22,806 bases of DNA from positions 610,958 through 633,763 of the forward strand of contig BFEA01000044.1 of assembly GCA_003427395.1 (NCBI GenBank), written 5' to 3'. The notes below the pieces were generated by a model. The model did not search any database, was not told where the DNA came from, and worked only from the letters and a program-made list of their open reading frames with translations. The stretch comes from Chara braunii. Taxonomy: Eukaryota > Streptophyta > Charophyceae > Charales > Characeae. The translations under genes and the position numbers were made by a program. Shown in pieces: positions 8,571 to 17,480 of this stretch. Numbering within the stretch: position 1 is the first letter of the stretch; each line of letters starts with the position of its first letter.

Positions 8571-9723
8571 GTGAGTTCCAAAATCTGCAGGCAGGTTACC
8601 TTCACGTCATCTTTCTTCAGACTCTACTCTTCTCTACCCTTGATCCTCTGCTACATGCTCTGTGTTCAAGTTATGCAGACCCTGCATGCCCACTTGCCTG
8701 CGTTCTTGAGGTTCTGCTCTACTGTACCTTCAATACTGCTGCATGCCTGCTGTTTATATCAGGGATACTCTGCCTGCCTCCCTGCTTGCCTTCTTCGGAT
8801 ACTATGGAATGGCCTCCGTAGTAGCATTGTGGATCTCGAACGGAGATTCGGTAGGGGATTGATTACATCCTCCTGATGAGTCTACTAGCGGGGTGGACGA
8901 AAAGTTAAGGGAATGGCCGCGTGAATGGGGCTATAACATTTTTGTGGAATGAGAAGTTCGAGTTCATTTTTCTTTGCTCGAGTGTGCGCAACGGAGTGTG
9001 ATTCTGGGTGTATCTTATGTTCTCCGTTCTCATGCTGGATCGGTCTTGACCGTTTCTTTCTCTCGGAATGTGTCTTTGCAATTTTGTGTTTTTTTCCTTT
9101 TTGTTTTTGTTCTAAGGAGCCAGCCACCCTTTTATTGCATATTTATCAGGATTCCAACTGGTGATCTTTTTATCAACACTTACAATGCTGTGTACCATAC
9201 ATGGAGATGGATTTTACAACACCACTTTTTCTCTACGTAGAGATGGGTTGGTGGTGTTGTCCTTCTCTTGTGGGATCTGATTTCATCTTCCTCTGAAGAT
9301 GTACTTGACATTGTGAGATCGATATCTGAGACATTGTGAGGCACTGTGTTCGCGACATTTCGGATTTTCGCTACCTCTGACATTTCAAGATACTATCTTT
9401 GGAAACATTAAGTTGACGTCATCTTCCCTCTCCTCCTCCCTTCGTCTCTCCTCCCTCCATTCGTCCGTGTATGATCTCAGACCCTGGCCTTTCTTCTATG
9501 TCAACGCCAGGGCCTTCACACCACTGCTGCATGATTGAGAGTGTTCGATTGCAGTCTGAGTCAGGTCAGAGTCAGTCCATGGGTATCAACTCTTCCGCTG
9601 TATTTGTATTAGCTCTGTATTATCTGGTCGGTTCTGGGAATCGGCGCCATACTTATGACTGTGTTTCACGAGTATGCAACACTTTGGCCTTTTGGCTGGC
9701 CCTCCTCTGCGCTTTATTTTCAG
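8571..9723 (+). other. Intron of 1153 bp between the first two visible exons
   Basis: The donor is GTGAGT, the acceptor ends GCTTTATTTTCAG after a pyrimidine-rich run, and the intron is phase 0. It has no LTR-family sequence. It holds short repeats of GACATTGTGAG near 9308-9340 and a nested palindrome at 9216-9260. No gene is seen in it. Confidence 0.88.
9216..9260. repeat. Nested palindrome in the intron
   Basis: ACAACACCAC (9216-9225) pairs perfectly with GTGGTGTTGT (9251-9260). In the loop lies the perfect 12-base palindrome CTCTACGTAGAG (9231-9242). The RNA could form a hairpin and the DNA a cruciform. No coding or transposon signature is attached. Confidence 0.8.
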
Positions 9724-9822
9724 CCTGAGAGCATCCGCATCATGGGCGACAAAGCGACAGCGAGAGACACCATGAAGAGAGCAGGCGTGCCCACTGTTCC
9801 AGGCAGTGACGGGCTTGTCAAG
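9724..9822 (+). CDS. CAC2: Exon of plastid biotin carboxylase, IMGDKATAR exon
   Basis: This exon has 33 whole codons from [10 protein letters not shown] to GSDGLVK. The [12 protein letters not shown] and [10 protein letters not shown] stretches are hallmark sequence of biotin carboxylases, leading from the N-terminal fold into the ATP-grasp B domain. Compared with E. coli AccC it follows directly on the previous exon without gap. It is flanked by acceptor TTTTCAG and donor GTGGGT, both in phase 0. A solo LTR begins only 54 bases past the donor. The reading frame is intact and no unusual residue stands out. Confidence 0.95.
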
Positions 9823-9876
9823 GTGGGTTGCGTTGCGACATGTACTGCTCCCTTTCCTGCCTGTCAAGAAGCTGTT

Positions 9877-11167
9877 TGTACTGACCCGTTAAAACACAGA
9901 CTGAGGACACTGGTGATTTCTGGGATTTGCTGCTGGAATGTATGCTTTGCTGAGATTCCTGCATTCTGCTGTGATTTCTGAGTGTGTGTGTGTGTGTGCC
10001 TGCTGGTTTGCGTGCCTGTCTGAGTGCTTGTCGGCCTGAGTGTGTGTGTGACCCGCAAGGGTACTCGTTGGTTTGGGGGCCCTGCAGGGCCGGTACTTAC
10101 CTGTGGCCGTGACTTTGAGGGTTGCAGCGGGAAAAACACTCAAGTAGCGGGGTTAGGCCCACGACACTTAGAGCAGCGGGAAAAACACTCAAGTAGCAGG
10201 TAGGCCGGTACCCCTCAAGTAATGGTAGAAGTATGGGGTACTCAAGGCTGAGCAGAAGAAGAGAACTAGTTGACACGTTTAGAGGCCCAGTAGCGGTAGG
10301 CTAGAGGTAGGCCGGTACCAGTAAGTAGCCTGAGTCTAGTGCCTGTACGGACGATATCAGGGCCTGCAATGATGTTTCCCTCCGAAAGGGAGGAGGTACC
10401 GGTTGCTGGGAGGCCCCGCAGCCTAGGAAGTTACTGCCCAAGAGGCAAGTAGGCCGCTATATCTTTGGAAGGAGCAAGTAGCTCCTCATTTGCGGTGTGC
10501 AAGGATTGATGACATACTGCTGGAGCCAAGCGCTGGACTTGGAGTGCTGCCTGGGGGGAAGAGAGCAGCTGGGCACTCAGCCTGGCTATGGCGAGCAGCC
10601 CAGCCTGAGAGGAGGAAGAAGGGGGCGAAGGAGGAGAGTGGCGAGGTACCTACCTGGCTCTGGGGGACATTATCTTCATCACCTTGATAGGCACTGCACT
10701 CGAAGGCCCCAGTTGGGGTAGTGCCGCACCAAGGAAGCTCGAGGCAGAGTCAGGCATGGCGTCCTGATGAGCAGCGGCATAACTGCTTTGTGTTGTCCTT
10801 TGCACAAGAGGGCAGAGCCCCTAGTAGTCCGCCATCGCCTTGGCATGTGAGATGAGGAAGAAGGGGGACGCCATGGCTATGGTGGACCTACTGTTGTGCT
10901 AGTAGTAAGAGGGAACTCCGGATATTGATTGTGGTTCATCCACTCATTGTTAACATTATTATTTGGAAGAAGAATAAGATTGGCGGGAGGAAGGTGGAGA
11001 GAGAAGGGGGATTTGTTATTGGTCTTGCTGGTGTACTTCTTCTTCTTCTTCTTCTTTCTCTCTTCTTTGGTCTCTATCTCCTTGCAAGTGCTTTCATTTC
11101 TTTCGCAGTTGGGTGGCATAGCCTTTCATTGTGAATTTGTACTTTGGGAATGACCAGGATCGTAACA
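9877..11167 (+). mobile_element. LTR B: solo LTR of the element 1 family
   Basis: It runs from TGTACTG to CGTAACA and aligns over its whole length with LTR A and LTR C. The conserved hairpin block lies near 10370-10400 and a (TTC)n tract near 11036-11057. No internal coding region of this family is next to it, so it is a solo LTR, the usual product of recombination between the two LTRs of one element. The flanking four bases are TGTT before and TCTT after, 3 of 4 matching, consistent with a decayed target duplication. A leftward boundary shift by a few bases cannot be excluded. Confidence 0.85.
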
Positions 11168-11380
11168 TCTTCCTTCTTTTCTGTTGACGTCAGGTTCCTC
11201 TCCTTGTTCTGGGTTCTTTCACTCTGGACATTCAGGACTTTTTTAACTTCAACTGAAGGTGCTCCATCATAAAATGAGAGAGGATGGGGTTGACGTTTGA
11301 TGTTTTAACTTTGGAGTTTGAAGCTGGATGGGTCTGAAGAACTTTGATGGGCTTGTTGAAGTTCTGAATGGCTGGCTTGC

Positions 11381-11475
11381 CAGCAGCGGCCGAGAGGGAG
11401 AGGGATTCACCAGTGGTAGTCAGCAGCCAGTGGCTGAGAGGGAGAGGATTCAGCAGTGGAAGTCAGCAGCAGACT
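11381..11475. repeat. Imperfect tandem repeat, unit about 40-43 bp
   Basis: Two units each start with CAGCAGC, contain GAGAGGGAGAG and a GATTCA-CAGTGG core, and are followed by a partial third unit. Units are 11381-11420 and 11421-11463. They differ by small changes and lie just upstream of the element 2 insertion point. Confidence 0.75.
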
Positions 11476-11488
11476 TGGGTCCATGGTG

Positions 11489-11492
11489 CTGT
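11489..11492. repeat. Target-site duplication of element 2, left copy (CTGT)
   Basis: CTGT precedes the 5' LTR start and is repeated at 19841-19844 directly after the 3' LTR. A 5-bp reading does not match on either side. Confidence 0.85.
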
Positions 11493-11856
11493 TGCGAGGA
11501 TCTGGGTCCTCGGCAGGCCTAAGGGGCCCCGGTTGCAGTGGTGCCCGCCCTAAGTGAAGGCGGGCCTAACATATCACAAGAGGCCTTTGACTGTCAATTT
11601 CATATTTGGGGTACAGGCAGTTGCGACACGCCAGTTGGTTGAGAGAAACACAGGCCGAGCAACCAAGACATTTCCACGGCTTTCTGGGCCTTTCCGAAGA
11701 ATGTAGGCCCTGGGCGAGAAACGCAGCCTCATACACTGACAGTTGGGAGGCCCAACCGAAAGCGGCCCAGTAGCTGCAAAATAGCACGCAGCATCCTGGG
11801 GCCTACCGGAAGCTTCTGGGCCCAGGCCCAACCCAGCCAGGCTGCGAAGCAGACAG

Positions 11857-11879
11857 GCTCTTTCCATAAAGGAAAGAGC
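11857..11879 (+). other. Conserved LTR hairpin with ATAAA loop
   Basis: GCTCTTTCC and GGAAAGAGC form a perfect 9-bp stem around the loop ATAAA. It is unchanged in the 3' LTR at 19206-19228 although the LTRs differ elsewhere. An AT-rich loop in a stable stem could be linked to RNA 3' end formation in the LTR; that role is inference. Confidence 0.7.
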
Positions 11880-11913
11880 TCGCCACTCTCAGCCTCATTC
11901 AGGCACTCGCATG

Positions 11914-12068
11914 NNNNNNNNNNNNNNNNNNNNNNNNNNNNNNNNNNNNNNNNNNNNNNNNNNNNNNNNNNNNNNNNNNNNNNNNNNNNNNNNNNNNNNN
12001 NNNNNNNNNNNNNNNNNNNNNNNNNNNNNNNNNNNNNNNNNNNNNNNNNNNNNNNNNNNNNNNNNNNN
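11914..12068. other. Assembly gap (155 N) inside the 5' LTR
   Basis: The run of N is flanked by sequence that is continuous in the 3' LTR, where the corresponding stretch (about 19263-19480) is about 218 bases. The gap is therefore probably larger than drawn, or the 5' LTR has a real deletion of about 60 bases there. Confidence 0.98.
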
Positions 12069-12431
12069 ATGATGATGATGATGATGTAAGGGCACATACC
12101 TTGTATTGGCGACAGTCTGCATTGGGCGACATCTTCAAGTACGTCGGGTTGCCGCTGATGTCAACAGTTGCATTGTCAATTAGTAGGCTGATAATAGCTG
12201 TGTAGGAGTAGGCTTGGCGCTGAGCGCCAAGTAGGAGAGTGAAGGGACTGGACTCTTGTGTTGGTGTGGACAGAGAAAACTCTCCATGACATTGGTTTTC
12301 AGTACTACGAACGTCCATTGGTGTATTATTGGTGCAATGCTGCTCTCTGGACACGGTGTGACTATTTGGCTTTCAATGTGATTGTGTAATCTGGATTTGT
12401 CATCTCGCTGTTGCTCATTTTCCTTGCAATT

Positions 12432-12443
12432 TGGTATCAGAGC
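12432..12443 (+). other. Primer binding site of element 2, initiator-Met tRNA
   Basis: TGGTATCAGAGC is an exact 12-base match to the complement of the 3' end of plant initiator Met tRNA. It starts three bases after the LTR ends, as expected for minus-strand priming. Confidence 0.95.
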
Positions 12444-13712
12444 TGGTTCATATTGCGCTTCGTTGGTTCTCTTCGCAATAGCTGTTCAGTGCTTCGCATG
12501 AGGTGTGGGGCAGTGATAAGGCTTGGGCGTTGAACTAGGGCGGCCCAGGGTCGTGTGGGCGCGCCAGGAAGCTATGTGGTGACATTAGGGATGTATGCTG
12601 GATGATGAGAGCTCGCTGATGTGGCATTTAAGCTGAGGTGGAACTGCATTCTATTGTTGGTTGTGCCAAGGCAAAGACCGGTCATCATAAATGCACATCA
12701 GGTTGCTGGTGAGAAATCTGTGGTTGGGGGCAGCATTATAAGGTATGTTGCTCTCTTCCTTATCTACCCTCTTCATTACTTCTTACCGCGAGGAAGTGAG
12801 TTTTGTCTCGAGAGCCCTCTCGATGTGAGCTGCCGTGAGCGCTCAACCTTGAGAGTCGACATTCTTCCTGGGCAGCAAGCTGGTGGGAGACAGGCGAAGC
12901 CTCTGAAGGGCCCTGGATGAAGCACTCGGGTCACGGTCACCATGCCAACCCGATGGGACTAGTACACGCATGCTTTGCCGCAAGTCCTTGGTTCTGCTGC
13001 TTGCGCAATAGAGGTCATGCAGGGCATGCCAGCCCTTTGAACAGACGCTTACCAGACCGTCTCTAAATATTTTTGGCAGGGACTCAGTGTTGACTCTGGC
13101 TGTGATTGTCGTCTTGTCTGTGACGTTAAATAATTCCTGAGGAGTTACGGGGGATCTCCTTAAATGCCTCCTGATCAGCCAGATCAAACCGGGTGCAAGG
13201 CTCGTTGCATGCGAGGGTAAATAATGTGCAGGGGCTGGCAGGTTCGGCGTTGACTTGGGGCATAGGGGTGGGCCGGATTGCACACCTTTAGACACGGTGC
13301 TCAACCAGATGCTCAGGACGTTGACACAAAGTGACAACTCAAGAAGGATACAGGGGGAGGGGGGGATTCTGGTATCTGTTCACAGTGGCAAACAATAGAC
13401 AATCTGCCATCCAGTGTACATCTCCAACAGGAGATATTATTTTTATTTTTGATTATTTAGTTGTTACAGACTTGACTAACAACCGACAGACAACTGCAGA
13501 CAGATTAGTTCTTTGCTGCATTGCAATCTGTTCTAGAGTAATCTAAAAATAGATGTGATATTTCCTGTAGGATCTGACATTAGTTGTTACTACATCACCT
13601 AACTGTTTCTGTTCAGGCCGACCGAAATTAGTTGTTATTTGTACTCGGTTGTGTGTCAGGCTAAGGTAGGATTCAGTGTGGATTCTAGTTTAGATCACAC
13701 ACACTGTAGCTC
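12444..13712 (+). other. Untranslated leader of element 2
   Basis: About 1.27 kb lies between the primer site and the gag ATG. On the plus strand it has only short frames with no domain. An antisense frame of 164 codons (12843-13337) is open but has no recognised motif. A small palindrome, CGAGAG-CC-CTCTCG, lies near 12809-12822. Long leaders are common in plant Ty3/gypsy elements and may hold packaging signals. Confidence 0.7.
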
Positions 13713-15670
13713 ATGAGTGATGCAAGCACTAGTGAGGAGTTGTTAGTGGACGACCGTAGGACTACTCGTGGAACAGCTCGTAGTCGACCTTTGACTTTCC
13801 TAGAGCTAGGTCCAGGAGACGAGAGGAGACTGCGGAGAGAGGCTAGAGAGAGAGCAGCGCCAAGAAGAGTGAGGGTGGCTGAGGATAGCGCCAAGTCTAG
13901 AACTATAGCTAGTACCGGTACAACCATGGCTACTTCCTCTTCCATGTCGCAGGCTTCTTCACAGGCCACTTCCTCAGGAGTTGGTCAGAGTGGTTCTCAG
14001 GGGTCCACTAGCCAGAGTGCTGGCTTGCGAGTCAGCCAACAGACTCAACTCACGTCGGAGGATTATGAAATCCTCCAAGCGGAAGAACTTCAGGATGAGC
14101 TACAGTGGCATTAGATGAGGCAGCAGAGAGGAGAAGAAAAACAATCATGAGGAAAGCTAGACTAGGTAGTAGGAGAGAGGAGCTAGGCAGATTAGAAGCA
14201 TTAGATGAGTCAGCACTTGACCCTACGATACGAGCGTTGCGTAGCTCGCTTCTTTGTGTGGCAGAAACGCAGGTGTCCAGCAGGAAGTGCTGGCTGAACT
14301 AATGGCAGGCCGCCAGAAGCAGATTCTGGCTGCATTGCAGGCTCCTCGTCCCATGATGAGGCAGCCTCGGTATGCTGTAGCTCCCCCTTCGGGTGCGGGT
14401 CCATCAGTGACGTTGCCGCCGATAGGGCCTCCATTCTCACCTATGTTTGGCATGCCCCCTCCAGGTGGTTATGTAGCAACTAGTGGTCCGGATCATAGAG
14501 TCTCAGCCGTACCATCGACGACCGTGGTTACTACAGTCCCACTGTCAAGTCAGGCCCAGGTTAGTGTGCAGCAACCTGTTTCGGTGGCTATGCAGCAACT
14601 GCAACAAGCCCCTGGGCCCATGCAGCCTATGCAGTGGATGCCCAAATTACCGTTGCTGAGTCCTAAGCCCTTCTCCGGCGACAGGAAGAAGGATGAGGAT
14701 TTGGATACCTGGGTAAGGACGGTGCCTACTTATGTGAGGCACAAGCTTACCAGACCTGAGCAAGAAGTTGTAGTGGCTGCCTCCTTTCTAGAGGGGTCAA
14801 CAACCCGCTGGTTGAATGGCCTAGTGCAGCAGCAGGGCTACGGTCAGAATTTCGATAAAGCAAATAGTGAAACAAAGACAAGACCTATTGCAGCAACACC
14901 TCCTAATTTATTTGGTATACTACAGGTGGCATGACCCTCAAGGGGCTTAAAAGGCCACCGATGCAATCAATAGTCTCTTTGCCAGAAGGTACAAGAATGT
15001 CCGTGAGCTAACGGACACCGTAGAACGTCTGCTCGTGGTACCACGTGTGCGCTATGACCAGTCGGTGGTACTCACGGATTACCTTAGATGTTTACCTTCA
15101 GAGGTAAGGACAAAGCTGGTAGATGAGGCCTATGTCGAGCAGCACAACTCGCCTCTTTCAGCAAGAAGGCCTTGGATATAGAGGCAAAATTGGGGTCCGC
15201 GCATCAGAGTTAGGGAGATGGTAGGAAAAAGAGACTACCCCTGGACTGGAATAAGAAAGGTCAACTAATGTTTGTTGACCACGATGGTCGGGCAACAGAA
15301 ATTGACGACTTCCCAGACCTTGGGGAAGAGAAAGCATGATGAGGCCATTGAGACTTCGGATGGGGGAGTCGTGGCAGCTATCAAGGAAAAGGTCGTGGCA
15401 GCTATCAAGGAAAAGGTTAGGGGGACCGGGAAAAGGAAGGCAGTACGGTCCACGGGTCAGGGCGACCAAGGAACACCCGCATGGGTAAAACTTGGTTTAG
15501 AGTATGAGGTGTGGAGGGACCGAGTCGCTAGGGGCACTTGCATGAACTATGGCAATTATGGCCACATGTCCCGAACGTGCCGAGGCAAAAAGGTCCTGAC
15601 GAGGGTAGCCTCACCAACGGTGATGGGACTATCTTCGAACTTTGGCGGTGCTTCTGCGAGCACTTCGTAG
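13713..15670 (+). pseudogene. gag of element 2 (broken)
   Basis: Gag forms the particle that carries element RNA. The ATG at 13713 opens a frame rich in Arg, Ser, Thr and Gln to 14114. Translation then continues in a second frame (14105-14302), a third (14254-14934) and back in the second (about 15272-15670). The capsid-like part includes PKPFSGDRKKDEDLDTWV and a TTRWLNGLV stretch near 14665-14830, typical of plant Ty3/gypsy Gag. The zinc knuckle at 15539-15580 reads CMNYGNYGHMSRTC, so the second Cys is Tyr (15548-15550). A 24-base exact tandem duplication lies at 15368-15415. About 15000-15270 shows short conserved pieces with stops. Several frameshifts make this copy non-functional. Confidence 0.85.
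15368..15415 (+). repeat. 24-bp exact tandem duplication in gag
   Basis: Two identical 24-base units, 15368-15391 and 15392-15415, encode VVAAIKEK twice. The duplication keeps the frame. No difference between the units is seen, suggesting a recent event. Confidence 0.95.
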
Positions 15671-16296
15671 GGAAACACCTCGGGCCAGTAAGAGTTTTAG
15701 CCGCTCTTACTCGCGCTGAAGTGGTAACGTTGCCTTCCCCACTTCAGGCGTTGGCCAAGGCTAGTGACCCACGTATCGCCCCGCAGACACATTTAGACCC
15801 ACCGACGCTCTGTTCGAGAGATGCGTCTGAGGCCCTAGAAGAGTTAGAGACTGAGTGGTCAGGGAAGGACCCCAGAGACTCTTGGGCGATGATTAGTAGA
15901 GGTCCAAAGGGTGAACACTTCGAAGTAGAGGCTGATGTAGGTGGTCGTAAAGTTGGCGCCTTCGCAGACATAGGCTCTATACGAAACTTCATCAGTCGTG
16001 CTTGTGTGGATAGACTGCGCTTAGAGGACCAAGTTCAGCGGCTTAGCAGAAATGTAGCTTCTACGCTGACCAACAAGCACCAAATGTTGGTAAAAGACTA
16101 TGTCAAGGACGTAGTTTGTACCTTCTCCTATGGAGGAGGGGAAGTGAGCCATAAAATCTCCTTCCTGGTTAGCAACGAACTGCCCTTTGACATGCTCCTC
16201 GGTATGTACTACCTCGAGGTCGCGCAACCGCAGTTTGACTGGGATAGAAAGGTGTTGATTCACAAATTACACAATGGTAGATCTGTTAGATTGTAG
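15671..16296 (+). pseudogene. Protease domain of element 2
   Basis: The aspartic protease would process the polyprotein. It lies in a long open frame that begins inside gag (about 15538) in the -1 frame relative to the zinc-knuckle frame and ends with TAG at 16294-16296. The active-site motif is ADIGSIRNFIS, with the Asp codon at 15967-15969; Ile replaces the usual Ser or Thr after Asp. The closing motif is LPFDMLLGMYYL near 16180-16212. The catalytic Asp is kept, but the Ile at a position normally hydroxylated makes activity doubtful. Whether the gag-to-pol frame shift is an original programmed shift or a later mutation cannot be decided, since other shifts in this copy are clearly decay. 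Confidence 0.85.
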
Positions 16297-17120
16297 AAGT
16301 TTAAAGCTAGCAGTCTGATAGAAAACTACGGGTGCATGTGTGCATCATCTTTTTATAACTATTATAAGCAGAATCGAGGAGGGCATGTATCTAGTATTTG
16401 TCTCTGAGAAAGGGGCGGCCATAAAAACACCCCCAGAGATAGAATCAGTTGTCGCTCAGTATTCTGACTTTTTTGAGGAGCCCACAAGCGTGGTAGAAAG
16501 GGAGGTTGCCCATGCAATAGAGTTTGTCCCAGGTAGTAAGGTGCCTAGAGGACGAATTTATAGGATGTCTCCTGCGGAGTTGGATGAGCTCCGCTGCCAG
16601 CTCAAGGAGCTCACATAGAAGGGATGGATTCGGCCTAGTACCTCCCCTTACGGTGCACCTGTTCTATTTGTCCCAAAGAAGGGAGGTACCCTGAGGATGT
16701 GCATTGATTACAGGGGTCTCAATGCCATCACTGTTAAAAACGCAGAGCCCCTACCCCGCATCGATGACCTATTGGATAAAGTGCAGTGATGCCGGTACTT
16801 CACTAAGATAAATCTAAAGTTCGGATACCAGCAAATTGCTACTAGACCTGAGGATCAACACAAAACCGCGTTTCAGACCAGGTACGGTCTGTACGAGTTT
16901 GTGGTGATGCCCCTCGGCCTATGCAATGCTCCTGGGACATTCCAGCACGCAATGAACATGATCTTTCATGATTACTTAGATAAGTTTATCGTTGTGTACC
17001 TCGACGATATCCTCATCTTTAGTAAGACTGTAGAGGAGCACGTTGAGCACTTGAAAATAGTGTTAGGTCTCCTAAGACAACACCAGTACAAGGTTAACTT
17101 GGAGAAATGCGAGTTGGGCC
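16297..17120 (+). pseudogene. Reverse transcriptase of element 2 (motif A Asp to Asn, two stops)
   Basis: One frame runs through the domain with stops at 16616-16618 (TAG) and 16787-16789 (TGA). Landmarks in order: an FVPGSKVPRGRIYRMSP stretch (about 16525-16575), [20 protein letters not shown] (about 16622-16680), [10 protein letters not shown] (about 16695-16725), [10 protein letters not shown] (about 16750-16780), KINLKFGYQQI (about 16805-16837), MPLGLCNAPGTFQ (about 16905-16945), and YLDD at 16997-17008. In motif A the family has KIDL; here codon 16811-16813 is AAT, so the first metal-binding Asp is Asn. The thumb stops at KCELGP and runs straight into RNase H, so about 0.3 kb is missing relative to element 1. 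Confidence 0.92.
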
Positions 17121-17480
17121 CACAGACGCCAGCCAATATGGCATAGGCGCGATCCTCGCGCAAAAGGAGGGGGAAAAGTTGAGACCGATCGAGTACATGA
17201 GTAAGAAGATGCGATCTCAAAAGCTAGCAAAGTCCACGTACGAGCGTGAGCTCTATGCACTATATAGAGCACATGTTCATTGGAGACATTATCTCCTAGG
17301 CAGATTCTTCTATGTGAGATTTGACCATGAGACCTTGCGCTGGATCAAGACACAGCTTGTGCTCTCTGATGCACTCAAGCAATGGATACGAGTGATAGAT
17401 ATGTATGACTATCAACTTGATCCCATCAAGGGAGAGTACAACAAAGTGGATGATGCATTATCTCGTCGGGCAGATGGGCG
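17121..17480 (+). pseudogene. RNase H domain of element 2 (frameshifted from RT)
   Basis: The domain opens with TDASQYGIGAILAQ right at the deletion junction and in a different frame from RT. It keeps the catalytic Asp of that motif, the Glu in YERELYAL, and the Asp in FDHETLRW near 17320-17340, and ends with VDDALSRRADG near 17445-17475. Within the domain the frame is open without stops. It is therefore the least damaged enzyme domain in the window, but it is cut off from RT by the frameshift and from integrase by another near 17480. Confidence 0.9.

Larger units (their letters stand above)
11168..11492 (+). other. Intron spacer between LTR B and element 2
   Basis: About 325 bases without recognisable coding sequence. 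The distal part holds an imperfect tandem repeat (11381-11475). It ends with the left target duplication of element 2 (CTGT, 11489-11492). Confidence 0.7.
11493..12428 (+). repeat. 5' LTR of element 2 (contains an assembly gap)
   Basis: It begins TGCGAGG and ends CCTTGCA. It aligns throughout with the 3' LTR except for the N run at 11914-12068. A perfect 9-bp stem with loop ATAAA (11857-11879) and a near-palindrome built on CTTGGCGCT/AGCGCCAAG near 12215 are inside. Transcription of the element should start within it, but no promoter motif could be placed with confidence. Confidence 0.93.

Noticed and set aside
9864-10143. Minus-strand frames rich in Thr-His repeats, also at 200-475 and 20511-20918
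   Set aside because: They arise from the GT-rich stretch shared by the three LTRs. The shared reading reflects LTR homology, not a gene.
11729-12354. Minus-strand frames of about 120-150 codons across the 5' LTR of element 2
   Set aside because: They owe most of their length to the N gap, which is read as open. The matching frames in the 3' LTR have no recognised domain.
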